Below, piece by piece: positions 1 to 9,178 of a DNA stretch of 64,000 bases. Made by a program: the position numbers and the translations under genes. The stretch comes from Streptomyces catenulae. GTDB lineage: Bacteria; Actinomycetota; Actinomycetes; Streptomycetales; Streptomycetaceae. Position 1 is the stretch's first letter. Each line of letters opens with the position of its first letter. A model generated the notes under the pieces. It ran no database searches and was not told the origin of the DNA. It worked only from the letters and a program-made list of their open reading frames with translations. The stretch lies in the NCBI RefSeq assembly GCF_000718015.1, contig NZ_JODY01000008.1, forward strand, positions 163,543-227,542, in the 5' to 3' direction.

Positions 1-1104
1 CGCGGCCTCTCCTACGAGCTGGACCGCAACGGCAACCAGTGGGCCTGGCTCGGCGTCCGCTCGTACACCGAGGTCGCCCCCGGCGCCGCCGTCGTCACCG
101 GCTCCCACCTGGACTCCGTCCCGGACGGCGGCGCCTTCGACGGCCCGCTGGGCGTCGTCTCCTCCTTCGCCGCGCTCGACGAACTCCGCCGCAGGGGAGC
201 GGAGTTCCGCGCGCCGCTGGCCCTCGTCAACTTCGGCGACGAGGAGGGCGCCCGCTTCGGGCTCGCCTGCGTCGGCTCCCGGCTCAGCGCGGGCGCCCTC
301 ACCCCCGAGGACGCCCGTGAGCTGCGCGACGGCGACGGCGTCACCCTGCCGCAGGCCATGGAGCGCGCCGGATACGACCCCGACGCGATCGGCCCCGACC
401 GCGACCGGCTGGACCGGATCGGCGCCTTCGTGGAGCTCCACATCGAGCAGGGCCGCGCCCTCGACCTGACCGGCGACCCGGTCGGCATCGCCTCCGCCAT
501 CTGGCCGCACGGCCGCTGGCGGTTCGACTTCCACGGCGAGGCCAACCACGCGGGCACCACCCGCCTGGAGGACCGCCACGACCCCATGCTCAGCTACGCC
601 CGGACCGTCCTCGCCGCCCGGGAGGCCGCCCACGCCGCGGGCGCCCTGGCCACCTTCGGGAAGATCAGCGTCGAGCCGAACGGCGTCAACGCGATTCCCT
701 CGCTGGTCCGCGGCTGGCTCGACTCCCGCGCCGCCGACCAGGACATCCTGGACACCGTCGTCGAGGAGATCGGGCGCGCCGCCGCGGAGAGCGCCGCCCG
801 TGACGGCGTCGACCTGCGCGTCGTCCGGGAATCCTTCACCCCCGTCGTGGAATTCGGCCACACCCTCCGCGACGAACTGGGCACCCTGCTCGCCCGCGCC
901 GCCGACGGACGGCCCGTCCCCGTCCTCGGCACCGGCGCCGGACACGACGCCGGCATCCTCTCGGCGACCGTCCCGACCGCCATGCTGTTCGTACGCAACC
1001 CCACCGGCGTCTCGCACTCGCCCGCCGAAACCGCGGCCGAGGACGACTGCGTCGCCGGGGTCACCGCACTCGCCGACGTACTGGAGGGGCTCGCGTGCCG
1101 ATGA
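1..1104 (+). CDS. M20 amidohydrolase (allantoate amidohydrolase / N-carbamoyl amino acid hydrolase type), 5' truncated
   Basis: Hydrolase of the M20 metallopeptidase clan that opens ureido/carbamoyl groups in the cytoplasm, as in allantoate or N-carbamoyl-amino-acid breakdown. The frame is open from base 1, so the start lies before the window. Visible family motifs: [11 protein letters not shown] with the metal His/Asp near the edge, [32 protein letters not shown] and TGVSHSPAE. It runs directly into hutF with a 10-bp overlap, so it is translated with the histidine-degradation genes. The true substrate could instead be a formylated or carbamoylated intermediate of that pathway; motifs alone do not separate these. 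Confidence 0.85.
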   Translation, partial: RGLSYELDRNGNQWAWLGVRSYTEVAPGAAVVTGSHLDSVPDGGAFDGPLGVVSSFAALDELRRRGAEFRAPLALVNFGDEEGARFGLACVGSRLSAGALTPEDARELRDGDGVTLPQAMERAGYDPDAIGPDRDRLDRIGAFVELHIEQGRALDLTGDPVGIASAIWPHGRWRFDFHGEANHAGTTRLEDRHDPMLSYARTVLAAREAAHAAGALATFGKISVEPNGVNAIPSLVRGWLDSRAADQDILDTVVEEIGRAAAESAARDGVDLRVVRESFTPVVEFGHTLRDELGTLLARAADGRPVPVLGTGAGHDAGILSATVPTAMLFVRNPTGVSHSPAETAAEDDCVAGVTALADVLEGLACR

Positions 1105-2498
1105 CACCGCAGGACACCACGCCGCCCGGCGGCACCCCCGAACGCCCCACGCCGCCGGGCGCGACGGTCTACTGGCTCGAACACGCCTGGCTCGGCGACC
1201 GCACCGAGCCCGGCGTGACCGTCGAGACCGCCCAGGGGCGGATCACGGCCGTCCGCACCGGCACCGCCACCCCGCCGCCCGGCGCCGTCGCCCTGCGCGG
1301 GCTGACGCTGCCGGGCCTGGCCAACGCCCACTCGCACGCCTTCCACCGGGCGCTGCGCTCCACCGTGCAGGTCGGCTCCGGCACCTTCTGGACCTGGCGC
1401 GAGGTCATGTACGACACCGCCGCCCGCCTCGACCCGGACAGCTACCACGCCCTCGCCCGGGCCGTCTACGCCGAGATGGCGCTCGCCGGGATCACCTGCG
1501 TCGGCGAATTCCACTACCTCCACCACCGGCCCGGCGGCGGCGCCTACGCCGACCCCAACGCCATGGGGGAGGCGCTGATCGCGGCCGCCGCCGACGCCGG
1601 AATCCGCATCACCCTCCTCGACACCGCCTACCTCTCCGCGGGCTTCGGCACCCCGCCCGCCCCGCACCAGCGGCGCTTCTCCGACGGCACCGCCGACGCC
1701 TGGGCCGAACGCGCCGCCGCCCTCAAGGGCGCCGCGCACGCCCGCATCGGCGCGGCGATCCACTCCGTCCGCGCGGTGCCCGCCGCACAGCTGGGCACCG
1801 TCGCCGACTGGGCCCGCGAACGCGGCGCCCCGCTGCACGTCCACCTCTCCGAGCAGACCGCGGAGAACGACGCCTGCCAGGAGGCCCACGGCTGCACGCC
1901 CACCCGCCTCCTCGCCGACCACGGCGCCCTCGGCCGCACCACCACCGCCGTGCACGCCACCCACCTCACCTCGGAGGACATCGGCCTGCTCGGCGGCGCC
2001 GGGAGCGGGGTGTGCATGTGCCCGACCACCGAGCGCGACCTCGCCGACGGCATCGGCCCCGCCGTCCGCCTCCAGGAGAGCGGCAGCCCGCTCTCGCTGG
2101 GCAGCGACAGCCACGCCGTCATCGACCTCCTCGAAGAGGCCCGCGCGATGGAGCTGAACGAGCGGCTGCGCACCCGCGCCCGCGGCCACTGGACCGCCGC
2201 CGCACTGCTGCGCGCCGCCACCGCCGACGGCCACACCGCCCTCGGCTGGGACGACGCGGGCACCCTGACCACCGGCGCCCTCGCGGACTTCACCACGATC
2301 GCGCTGGACTCCGTACGGACCGCGGGCCCGCCGCCCCGGCTCGCCGCGGAGACCGCGGTATTCGCCGCGACGGCGGCCGACGTACGGCACACCGTCGTCG
2401 GCGGCCGCCGGATCGTCCGCGACGGCGTGCACACGCTCGTGCCGGACGTGCCCACCGAACTCGCCGCGGCCGTCGCCGCCGTACGCACCCGCGACTGA
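1095..2498 (+). CDS. hutF: Formimidoylglutamate deiminase
   Basis: Amidohydrolase-superfamily enzyme converting N-formimidoyl-L-glutamate to N-formyl-L-glutamate and ammonia in histidine degradation. The 467-residue length and the TIM-barrel motifs [13 protein letters not shown] (first metal-binding histidines), [26 protein letters not shown] and [20 protein letters not shown] fit the HutF family. The GTG at 1095 is preceded by GGAGGGG at 1083-1089. An ATG at 1101 overlaps the upstream stop as ATGA and is the alternative start. Co-transcribed with the M20 gene and hutI. Confidence 0.92.
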   Translation: MPMTPQDTTPPGGTPERPTPPGATVYWLEHAWLGDRTEPGVTVETAQGRITAVRTGTATPPPGAVALRGLTLPGLANAHSHAFHRALRSTVQVGSGTFWTWREVMYDTAARLDPDSYHALARAVYAEMALAGITCVGEFHYLHHRPGGGAYADPNAMGEALIAAAADAGIRITLLDTAYLSAGFGTPPAPHQRRFSDGTADAWAERAAALKGAAHARIGAAIHSVRAVPAAQLGTVADWARERGAPLHVHLSEQTAENDACQEAHGCTPTRLLADHGALGRTTTAVHATHLTSEDIGLLGGAGSGVCMCPTTERDLADGIGPAVRLQESGSPLSLGSDSHAVIDLLEEARAMELNERLRTRARGHWTAAALLRAATADGHTALGWDDAGTLTTGALADFTTIALDSVRTAGPPPRLAAETAVFAATAADVRHTVVGGRRIVRDGVHTLVPDVPTELAAAVAAVRTRD

Positions 2499-2545
2499 CG
2501 CGCCCCCACGGGACGCACCAGCGGACGAAGGAGAACACCACCGCG

Positions 2546-3715
2546 ATGACCACCACCGCACTGACCCGTCTCACCCAGCTCGTCACCAACGACCCCTCCC
2601 TCGGCGAAGGCCCCCTCGGTCTGATCCAGGACGCGGCCGTCGTCATCGACGGCGACCGCATCGCCTGGGTCGGTCCGTCCAGCAAAGCACCCGCCACTGA
2701 CAACGCCGTCGACGCGAGCGGCCGCTCCGCCCTGCCCGGCTTCGTCGACTCCCACTCCCACCTGGTCTTCGGCGGCGACCGCACCCAGGAGTTCAACGCC
2801 CGGATGTCCGGCCGCGCCTACGAGGCGGGCGGCATCCGCACCACCGTCGCCGCCACCCGCGCCGCCACCGACGAACAGCTCTCCGCCAACGTCGCCCACT
2901 ACCTCGCCGAGGCGCTGCGCCAGGGCACCACCACCTTCGAGACCAAGTCCGGCTACGGCCTGACCGTCGAGGACGAGGCCCGCGCGCTGCGCATCGCCGG
3001 GGAGCACACCGACGAGGTCACCTACCTCGGCGCGCACATCGTCTCGCCCGACTACGCCGACGACCCGGCCGGCTACGTCGACCTCGTCACCGGCCCGATG
3101 CTGGACGCCTGCGCCCCGCACGCCCGCTGGATCGACGTCTTCTGCGAGAAGGGCGCCTTCGACGGCGACCAGGCCCGCGCGATCCTCACCGCGGGCAAGC
3201 GCCGCGGCCTGCTGCCCCGCATCCACGCCAACCAGCTGTCCTACGGGCCCGGCGTACAGCTCGGCGTGGAGCTGGACGCCGCCTCCGCCGACCACTGCAC
3301 CCACCTGACCGACGCCGACGTCGACGCGCTGGCCAACTCCGCCACCGTCGCGACGCTGCTGCCCGGCGCGGAGTTCTCCACCCGCGCCACCTGGCCCGAC
3401 GCCCGCCGCCTGCTGGACGCCGGGGCGACCGTCGCGCTCTCCACGGACTGCAACCCCGGCTCGTCCTTCACCTCGTCGATGCCGTTCTGCATCGCCCTCG
3501 CCGTCCGGGACATGCGGATGACGCCCGACGAGGCGGTGTGGGCGGCGACGGCGGGCGGCGCGCAGGCGCTGCGCCGCACCGACGTGGGCCGGATCACCCC
3601 CGGCGCCCGCGCCGACCTCACGCTGCTGGACGCGCCCTCCCACGTCCACCTCGCCTACCGGCCCGGCGTCCCGCTGGTGTCGGGCGTCTGGCGCAAGGGC
3701 GTCCGGGTGGCCTGA
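2546..3715 (+). CDS. hutI: Imidazolonepropionase
   Basis: Hydrolyses 4-imidazolone-5-propionate to N-formimidoyl-glutamate, the step before HutF, so the neighbours form consecutive pathway steps. The product is 389 residues with the metal motif [13 protein letters not shown] near residue 70, [23 protein letters not shown] and [18 protein letters not shown] at 2546 has AAGGAG at 2528-2533. The 47-bp gap after hutF shows no terminator, which supports one operon. A strong hairpin follows the stop. Confidence 0.95.
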   Translation: MTTTALTRLTQLVTNDPSLGEGPLGLIQDAAVVIDGDRIAWVGPSSKAPATDNAVDASGRSALPGFVDSHSHLVFGGDRTQEFNARMSGRAYEAGGIRTTVAATRAATDEQLSANVAHYLAEALRQGTTTFETKSGYGLTVEDEARALRIAGEHTDEVTYLGAHIVSPDYADDPAGYVDLVTGPMLDACAPHARWIDVFCEKGAFDGDQARAILTAGKRRGLLPRIHANQLSYGPGVQLGVELDAASADHCTHLTDADVDALANSATVATLLPGAEFSTRATWPDARRLLDAGATVALSTDCNPGSSFTSSMPFCIALAVRDMRMTPDEAVWAATAGGAQALRRTDVGRITPGARADLTLLDAPSHVHLAYRPGVPLVSGVWRKGVRVA

Positions 3716-3750
3716 GCCGCCGCACCGGGGCTCCTACGGGCCCCACACAC

Positions 3751-3793
3751 GAAGGAGGGCCCGCCCCGAGTCGCCCGGGGCAGGCCCTCCTTC
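3751..3793. terminator. Bidirectional terminator between hutI and the sigma factor gene
   Basis: GAAGGAGGG (3751-3759) pairs with CCCTCCTTC (3785-3793), and the stem continues inward through the GCCCC/GGGGC arms with one mismatch. It sits between convergent genes and can serve both strands. There is no long T tract, as usual in Streptomyces. Confidence 0.85.
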
Positions 3794-3839
3794 GCGCGGG
3801 CGGACACCGGCCGGTGGACCGGTGGGCGACCGCGGAATC

Positions 3840-4778
3840 TCACTCGTCGATCATCAGACCCTTGCGCAACCGCACCAGGGTGCGCGAGAGCAGCCGGGAG
3901 ACGTGCATCTGGGAGATGCCCAACTCCTCGCCGATCTCGGACTGGGTCATGTTGGCGACGAACCGGAGCGACAGGATCTTGCGGTCGCGCGGCGGGAGTT
4001 CGGCGATCAGCGGCTTGAGGGATTCGACGTACTCGATGCCCTCGAGTCCGTGGTCCTCGTAGCCGATCCGGTCCGCCAGCGCGCCTTCGCTGTCGTCCTC
4101 CTCGGGCTGGGCGTCGAGCGAACTCGCGGTGTACGCGTTGCTCGCCGCCATGCCCTCCACGACCTCGTCCCGGGTGATGCCGAGACGTTCGGCCAGCTCG
4201 CCGACCGTGGGTGCACGGTCCAGCTTCTGGGCCAGTTCGTCACCGGCCTTGGCGAGGTCGAGGCGGAGCTCCTGCAGCCGCCGCGGCACGCGCACCGACC
4301 AGCTGGTGTCGCGGAAGAAACGCTTGATCTCGCCGACGATCGTCGGCATCGCGAACGTCGGGAACTCGACGCCGCGGCTCAGTTCGAACCGGTCGATCGC
4401 CTTGATCAGACCGATCGTGCCGACCTGGACGATGTCCTCCATCGGCTCGCTGCGGGAGCGGAACCGGGAGGCCGCGAACTTGACCAGGGCGAGGTTGAGT
4501 TCGACCAGGGTGTTCCGGACGTAGGCGTATTCGTGGGTGCCTTCCTCAAGCGATTCGAGCCGCTCGAAGAGGGTTTTGGACAGCGCCCTCGCGTCGACCG
4601 GACCCACCTCGTCGAACGGCGGGATCTCGGGCAGCCCGTCGATTTCGGGCACCACCGGCAATTCGGGTTCGGCGGCGGCCGGCTGGGAAGGGATCTGTCC
4701 GGTCGGGTCGGACGGGGGTGTCGACGAGGTGTGCTGCCGGGTGTCGTCGGTGCGCATTTCGTCGAGCCGGGGTGACAT
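3840..4778 (-). CDS. sigI: RNA polymerase sigma factor, SigB/SigF/SigG family (SigI-like)
   Basis: Alternative sigma factor of the stress/sporulation SigB-SigF group, 312 residues. Region 2 is visible (EDIVQVGTIGLIKAIDRF, ending VEFPTFAMPTIVGEIKRFFRD), then region 3, then a region 4 HTH (LPPRDRKILSLRF and MTQSEIGEELGISQMHVSRLLSR). The N-terminal ~65 residues are acidic and proline-rich. I chose the ATG at 4778 because GGAGGAG lies just upstream (4781-4788); an in-frame ATG at 4850 would add 24 unlikely residues. Divergent from a STAS protein and an anti-sigma kinase. The hut neighbourhood matches S. coelicolor sigI from memory, and the symbol rests on that. Confidence 0.9.
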   Translation of the reverse strand: MSPRLDEMRTDDTRQHTSSTPPSDPTGQIPSQPAAAEPELPVVPEIDGLPEIPPFDEVGPVDARALSKTLFERLESLEEGTHEYAYVRNTLVELNLALVKFAASRFRSRSEPMEDIVQVGTIGLIKAIDRFELSRGVEFPTFAMPTIVGEIKRFFRDTSWSVRVPRRLQELRLDLAKAGDELAQKLDRAPTVGELAERLGITRDEVVEGMAASNAYTASSLDAQPEEDDSEGALADRIGYEDHGLEGIEYVESLKPLIAELPPRDRKILSLRFVANMTQSEIGEELGISQMHVSRLLSRTLVRLRKGLMIDE

Positions 4779-5039
4779 GGTCTCCTCCATCGTTCTCGGC
4801 ATATGGCTGCCGATGCCTCTACGTGAAGCTGCGGTGTGCGGCGCCTCCAAAGCCGGCCGTGGCGAATGTGTCTGCGTCTACGCCTACCTGGCTTTGCCGG
4901 AAGATGGCAAGTGTGCGATGTCTGTATTTGGTGTTATATGCGGATTGTTCAGCTACCCCTGTGTGAAGCGAAGGCGTAGGGTTCGATGAGCGCAGTCATA
5001 GGCAAAACGACGTCGAGACAGCAAGAGGGGTGCGCGCGC

Positions 5040-5414
5040 ATGGACCGCGGGACGGTCGGCAGTGCGAGCCGAGGCCGGCTTCACGTCGCGATCCGGCATC
5101 ACGGCGCCAGCGCGGTCGTGACGGCGGCGGGCGAGCTGGATCACCACACCGCCGATCTGTTGCGTGACGCGTTGGAGGGGTGCGTGGCGGAGGGGCGTGC
5201 CCGCCTGGTGGTCGACTGCGGGCCCCTGGAGTTCATGGACTCCACCGGACTCAACGTCCTGCTCGGCGCCCGCCTCAAGGCGGAGGCCGCGGGGGGCGGG
5301 GTCCATCTCGTCGCGATGCAGCCCGTGGTGGCCCGCGTCTTCGAGATCACCGGCGCGGAGGCGGTTTTCACGGTGCACGACTCGCTCGATGCGGCACTGG
5401 CCGGCGAAGGGTGA
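5040..5414 (+). CDS. STAS-domain anti-sigma factor antagonist
   Basis: Anti-anti-sigma protein of the SpoIIAA/RsbV/BldG type: unphosphorylated, it would bind an anti-sigma kinase and free its sigma factor. In the 124-residue product the STAS core holds GELDHHTADLLRDAL and FMDSTGLNVLLGARL, with the phosphorylatable serine at residue 68. ATG 5040 has AAGAGGGG at 5023-5030; ATG 4986 would give 142 residues but lacks a ribosome site. It lies divergent from the sigma gene and upstream of the HATPase gene, a full partner-switching set. It probably corresponds to ArsI of S. coelicolor (recollection). Confidence 0.88.
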   Translation: MDRGTVGSASRGRLHVAIRHHGASAVVTAAGELDHHTADLLRDALEGCVAEGRARLVVDCGPLEFMDSTGLNVLLGARLKAEAAGGGVHLVAMQPVVARVFEITGAEAVFTVHDSLDAALAGEG

Positions 5415-5583
5415 CGGAGGATGCTCCGGGGGATGGCATTCCGGGCACGTAGTCCGCGTCACATCTTCCGTACCCAAGAAGTGGGTGTTCTCACGGTCCG
5501 GTCGGGCAGGAGACATCTGAATCCGTTGAATCTGTCAGTTATCCGTTTTCCGTGAAAAGGCGAATCGGTGAGGTGAAGCGCTG

Positions 5584-6084
5584 ATGAGCACCACCCGGCC
5601 GTACCCGCCGGGCGACCTCGGCCCGGAGTCGGGCAGCGCCGGCGCTTCCGCCGCGGCCCCGCCCGCCGCCCCGGTCGGCCAGGTCCGCAGGCTGCGCCTG
5701 AGCGGCACCCGGGGAGCCGTCGCGCGCGCCCGGGACTTCGCCCGTGAGGCCCTCCAGGACTGGGGCTGGCTCCCGGCCGCCACCGCCGATCAGCGCGCGG
5801 CCGCCGAGGACGTCCTGCTGGTCGTCTCCGAGCTGGTCACCAACGCCTGTCTGCACGCCGAGGGCCCCGAGGAGCTGCGGCTGCGCTGCACCGCCAAGGT
5901 GCTGCGCCTGGAGGTCGGCGACCTGGGCGCCGGGTCGCCCGCGCCGCGCACCCCGCACCGTGCCGGACGCCCGGGCGGGCACGGCATGTTCATCGTGCAG
6001 CGGCTCTGCCTGGACTGGGGCGTCGTCCGTAACGCCGACGGCCCCGGCAAGACCGTCTGGGCCGAACTGGCCGCGCCGTCCTGA
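5584..6084 (+). CDS. HATPase_c anti-sigma regulatory kinase (RsbW/PrsI-like)
   Basis: GHKL-fold serine kinase that would sequester the sigma factor and phosphorylate the STAS protein. The product has 166 residues. After a ~35-residue Pro/Ala-rich head come the N box (AAEDVLLVVSELVTNACLHA, catalytic Asn present), the G1 box (VGDLGAGSP) and the G2 box (GGHGMFIVQRL), and it ends on the typical WAEL strand. GAGGTG precedes the ATG. It stands 169 bp after the STAS gene. Which sigma it binds is inferred from position only; many orphan copies exist in Streptomyces. Confidence 0.85.
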   Translation: MSTTRPYPPGDLGPESGSAGASAAAPPAAPVGQVRRLRLSGTRGAVARARDFAREALQDWGWLPAATADQRAAAEDVLLVVSELVTNACLHAEGPEELRLRCTAKVLRLEVGDLGAGSPAPRTPHRAGRPGGHGMFIVQRLCLDWGVVRNADGPGKTVWAELAAPS

Positions 6085-6239
6085 GCGGTGCCGGGCGGCG
6101 CGCGCCGCCCGGGAGCCCGGTGCGGCCGGGAGGTGAGGGCGTGGACCCGAGGGTCCGCGCCCTCCGTGCGTTCCGCCCCGATCCGCCCCGCGCAGTGCCT
6201 TCCCCCTTCGCGGTCCCCGGCGTACCTTGAGCCACCCAT

Positions 6240-6254
6240 CTGATGTGCCGTCAG
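6240..6254. promoter_or_regulatory. Dyad CTGATGTGCCGTCAG upstream of the surface-protein operon
   Basis: CTGA and TCAG arms flank seven bases. A -10-like TACCTT (6223-6228) lies just upstream, so the dyad would fall in the early transcribed region of the operon starting at 6350. Function is inferred: an operator or a short 5'-UTR hairpin. Confidence 0.3.
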
Positions 6255-6349
6255 TAAACGGGCGGCGCCCAGGGACGGTACGGGGCCGCCGGGCCCGCGG
6301 CCCGCACGGGCCCCGCCGCGCCCCTGGACCCGGGAGAAGGGAACGAGAG

Positions 6350-7072
6350 GTGGCCCGCTTCCACACCCCCCAGATCCGCCGCCCCCGCGCGGCCCGGCCC
6401 GCCGTCGCCGTGGCGCTGACCTCGGCGGCGGTGCTGCTGTCCGCACCGACCGCGCATGCCGACGTCGTCGACGTCAACTACCAGTGCAAGACCCCGATCG
6501 GCAACAAGGGCGCCGTCTCGCCCATCGACATCACGTCCACCCCGAGCGGCGGCGGGTACCGGCTCGTCATGTCGTTCCGCAAGGGCGTCTCGTCCAGCCC
6601 CGTCGAGCTGGGCAAGGGCGCCATGAAACCGTCCGCCGTCATCGAGCTGGGCGGCGCGGACAAGGGGACGGTGCCGGTGTCGGGGCCGCCCAACGACCAG
6701 GCCATCCCGGCCAACACCCCGATCAAGATCAGCGACCTGAGCGGTACGTACACGCCCAAGGCGAGCGGCAAGGTGACGTTCACGGCGGGCGAGCTGACCA
6801 TCAAGGCGCTCGGCACCACGACGACCTGTACCCCGAGCAACAGTCCCAAGCCGTCGCTCAGTCTGGACGTCAAGGGTGGCTCCGGAGGGTCGGGCGGCGG
6901 GTCCGGCTCCTCCTCCGGCGGTGCCTCGGGCGGCGGCGCGTCCGGCTCCGGCGGGCAGCTGCCGCAGACCGGACCCGCGGACTCCGCCGTCGCCCTCGGC
7001 ACCTTCGGCGCCACCGTGCTGCTCGCCGGGGCGGCCGGTGCCCTCTGGCTCAACCGCCGCCGCACCGCCTGA
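6350..7072 (+). CDS. Sortase-anchored surface protein with a DUF6801-like domain
   Basis: Predicted secreted wall protein of 240 residues. It has a signal peptide (basic start, then AVAVALTSAAVLLSAPTAHA), a ~150-residue beta-rich domain with a Cys pair (NYQCKTPIG and TTTTCTP), a Gly/Ser linker, then LPQTG, a hydrophobic segment and NRRRTA, the classic sortase sorting signal. GTG 6350 follows GGAGAAGG at 6332-6339; upstream in-frame starts lack a signal peptide at the N-terminus. The same domain recurs in the gene at 9178. First gene of a four-gene operon. No sortase is encoded in the window. Ligand and role are unknown; the DUF6801 assignment is from memory of the family's sequence style. Confidence 0.82.
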   Translation: MARFHTPQIRRPRAARPAVAVALTSAAVLLSAPTAHADVVDVNYQCKTPIGNKGAVSPIDITSTPSGGGYRLVMSFRKGVSSSPVELGKGAMKPSAVIELGGADKGTVPVSGPPNDQAIPANTPIKISDLSGTYTPKASGKVTFTAGELTIKALGTTTTCTPSNSPKPSLSLDVKGGSGGSGGGSGSSSGGASGGGASGSGGQLPQTGPADSAVALGTFGATVLLAGAAGALWLNRRRTA

Positions 7073-7148
7073 CCCGCCGCCCCTCCCCGGGGCGCGCGCC
7101 CGCACCGCGCCGCCCCTCCCGTACGCGTACGAGCACCAGGAGCAGCCG

Positions 7149-8072
7149 ATGCCGTTCCGTACCCGCGGCGCGTCCGTGGCACTCGCGACGGTCGCCGCGC
7201 TGGCGTGCTGGCCCCCGGGCGTCGCGGCGGCCACCGCCCGACCCGGCTGGTCGGTCGCGCCCGCGCCCGGCGCCGGGAGCCGCCCGACCGGCGACGACCG
7301 GCCGTTCTTCTACCTGGAGGGCGCGCCCGGCACCGCCCTGGCCGACCGGCTCGCGGTGACCAACCCGGCCGGACACCCCGTCACCGTCCGGCTGCGCGGC
7401 GCCCCGGCGCCGGGCGGTACGGACGCCTCCGCCTGGCTCGCGCCCGCCGCGGCGCAGGTCCGTGTCCCGGCGCGGACCCGGGCGGCGGTGCCGTTCACCG
7501 TCCGGGTGCCCCGGGACGCCGCACCCGGGGAGCGCACCGCCGTGCTCCGCGCCGACGGTCCCGGGGGCGGGCGGAGTGTCCCCGTCCATCTGCGGGTGAC
7601 CGGGCCCGCGCTCGCCGCGCTGACCGTCGAGGACGTCGCGGTGGCCCGGGGCGACGAGGGGGCAGAGATCCGCTACACGCTGGTCAACCGCGGCACCACG
7701 GTGCTCCGGCCGCGCCTCGCGGTACGTGCCGACGGCTTCCTGGGGAGCGCGCTGCGGCGCCCGGCCCGCGCGCTGCCGGTCGCGCTCGCCCCCGGGCAGC
7801 GCGTCCGGCGCACCGAGACCTGGTCCGATCCGCCCGCCCTGGACGCCGTCGACATCACCCTCACCGTCACCGCCGCCGGGGGCGCGCACGCCTCCGCACG
7901 CGCCGGGTACGCACCCCTGTCCCGGGGCGCGCTCGGTGCCGGGGCGCTCGCCGTCGCCGCGGGTGCGGGCGGCGCGCTGTGGCGACGGCGCCGCCGCACC
8001 GCCCGCACCGCGCCACCGGACCGACCCGCCCACGGAACAAGGGAGTTGACGCGCGTGGGAGACCGACCGTGA
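7149..8072 (+). CDS. Secreted membrane-anchored protein with Ig-like domains (DUF916/NEW3-like)
   Basis: A 307-residue product. Signal peptide to about residue 27, then two beta-sandwich-like stretches with repeats of the kind seen in DUF916/alpha-galactosidase NEW3 domains (LAVTNPAGHPVTVRLRGA, VPFTVRVPRDAAPGERTAVL). A transmembrane helix (GALGAGALAVAAGAGGALW) precedes an RRRRR stop-transfer tail. ATG 7149 follows GGAG at 7139-7142. It overlaps the next gene by GTGA, so the two are translationally coupled. It resembles proteins accompanying surface-displayed modules; an extracellular scaffolding role is inference. Confidence 0.75.
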   Translation: MPFRTRGASVALATVAALACWPPGVAAATARPGWSVAPAPGAGSRPTGDDRPFFYLEGAPGTALADRLAVTNPAGHPVTVRLRGAPAPGGTDASAWLAPAAAQVRVPARTRAAVPFTVRVPRDAAPGERTAVLRADGPGGGRSVPVHLRVTGPALAALTVEDVAVARGDEGAEIRYTLVNRGTTVLRPRLAVRADGFLGSALRRPARALPVALAPGQRVRRTETWSDPPALDAVDITLTVTAAGGAHASARAGYAPLSRGALGAGALAVAAGAGGALWRRRRRTARTAPPDRPAHGTRELTRVGDRP

Positions 8073-9178
8073 CCCGCGGGGCGGCGCGCCGCACCGTACG
8101 GGCCCGGCTGCGCCGCGCGGCCGTCGCCGTCCTCGTCCTGGGCGCGGCGCTGCTGCCGTACGCGCCGACCGCGGCCGCCGCACCGGGCAGCGCCGCCGGA
8201 GCGCCCACCGCCGAGGTCGGCACCGCACAGGCCGGAACCGGCGGCACGGTGACCGTCTCCGGGCGCGGCTGGCGGCCCCGAACGCTGCTCACCCTGCTGA
8301 TCTGCGGCCAGAACATGATCGGCGGCACCAACTCCTGCGCCAACGGCGACGGGCGGGCGGTCACCACCGACGCCCACGGCGCGTTCCGGACCGCGCTGCC
8401 GGTGGCCGAGCCGCCCAAGCCCTGCCCCTGTGTGGTGCATGTGGCGACGGTGACCGGCCCGGCCGCCGCCGACGACGTACCGTTCGCGGTCGCCGGGCAC
8501 CCGGTCGCCCCGCTGCCGCAACAGGAGACCGGCGCCCGCCTCGCCGTGGTCTCCGGACCCGAACTGACCGGCGGCGACAACCTGCTGACCTGGTTCGGCG
8601 CGCCCCCGCGGCGGCGGCTGACCTTCACGGTCGGCAACACCGGGGCGGTTCCGGCGAAGGACCCGGTCTTCTCGGTGGGCACCGCGCACGGGGTGTTCGC
8701 GGCCCAGTGGGAGGACCGGCAGTGGCACGGCACCGTGCCCGCCGGGAAGAAGGCCCGGATCTCCCTGGACGTGGAGCTGGCGGCCGGTGCCCACGGCGGC
8801 TACCAGGTCTCGGCCAGGTACGGCGGCAAGTTGCTGGTCGAACAGGGCTGGGACGTCGGGCGGCCCTGGGGCGTGACGCTGTTCTGGGTGCTGCTCTGCC
8901 TGGTGGTGCCCGCCGCCGTCTTCCGCGCCGGGATGGCCGTCGTCGACCGGGTACGGCCACGGACCGCACCGGCGCCGCGCACCGCCCGGTCCGCCCGCCG
9001 GGCCACCGGGCCCCGGGCGCCGGGCCGGTGGCGCGCCCGGCTGCGCACGCTTCGGGGCGGTACGGACGGGGGGACCGCAGCCGCGGACCGCCCGGCCGCG
9101 CTGCCCTGGTACACCCCGGACACCGCACCGTCCGCGACCACATCCAGCGCACCACCGACAGCGGAAGGGCCATCGTGA
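8069..9178 (+). CDS. Secreted membrane-anchored protein of the same operon
   Basis: A 369-residue product I do not assign to a named family. It has a signal peptide (AVAVLVLGAALLPYAPTAAAA), then a first domain with a cysteine set (LLICGQNMIGGTNSCANG and PPKPCPCVVHVA) resembling an IPT/neocarzinostatin-like beta domain. A second region (LTFTVGNTGAVPAKDPVFSVG) looks like a CARDB/NEW3 sandwich. A helix (WGVTLFWVLLCLVVPAAVFRA) leads into an Arg-rich cytoplasmic tail of ~80 residues. GTG 8069 overlaps the preceding stop as GTGA. With its neighbours it forms an envelope module of unknown purpose. Confidence 0.75.
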   Translation: MTRGAARRTVRARLRRAAVAVLVLGAALLPYAPTAAAAPGSAAGAPTAEVGTAQAGTGGTVTVSGRGWRPRTLLTLLICGQNMIGGTNSCANGDGRAVTTDAHGAFRTALPVAEPPKPCPCVVHVATVTGPAAADDVPFAVAGHPVAPLPQQETGARLAVVSGPELTGGDNLLTWFGAPPRRRLTFTVGNTGAVPAKDPVFSVGTAHGVFAAQWEDRQWHGTVPAGKKARISLDVELAAGAHGGYQVSARYGGKLLVEQGWDVGRPWGVTLFWVLLCLVVPAAVFRAGMAVVDRVRPRTAPAPRTARSARRATGPRAPGRWRARLRTLRGGTDGGTAAADRPAALPWYTPDTAPSATTSSAPPTAEGPS

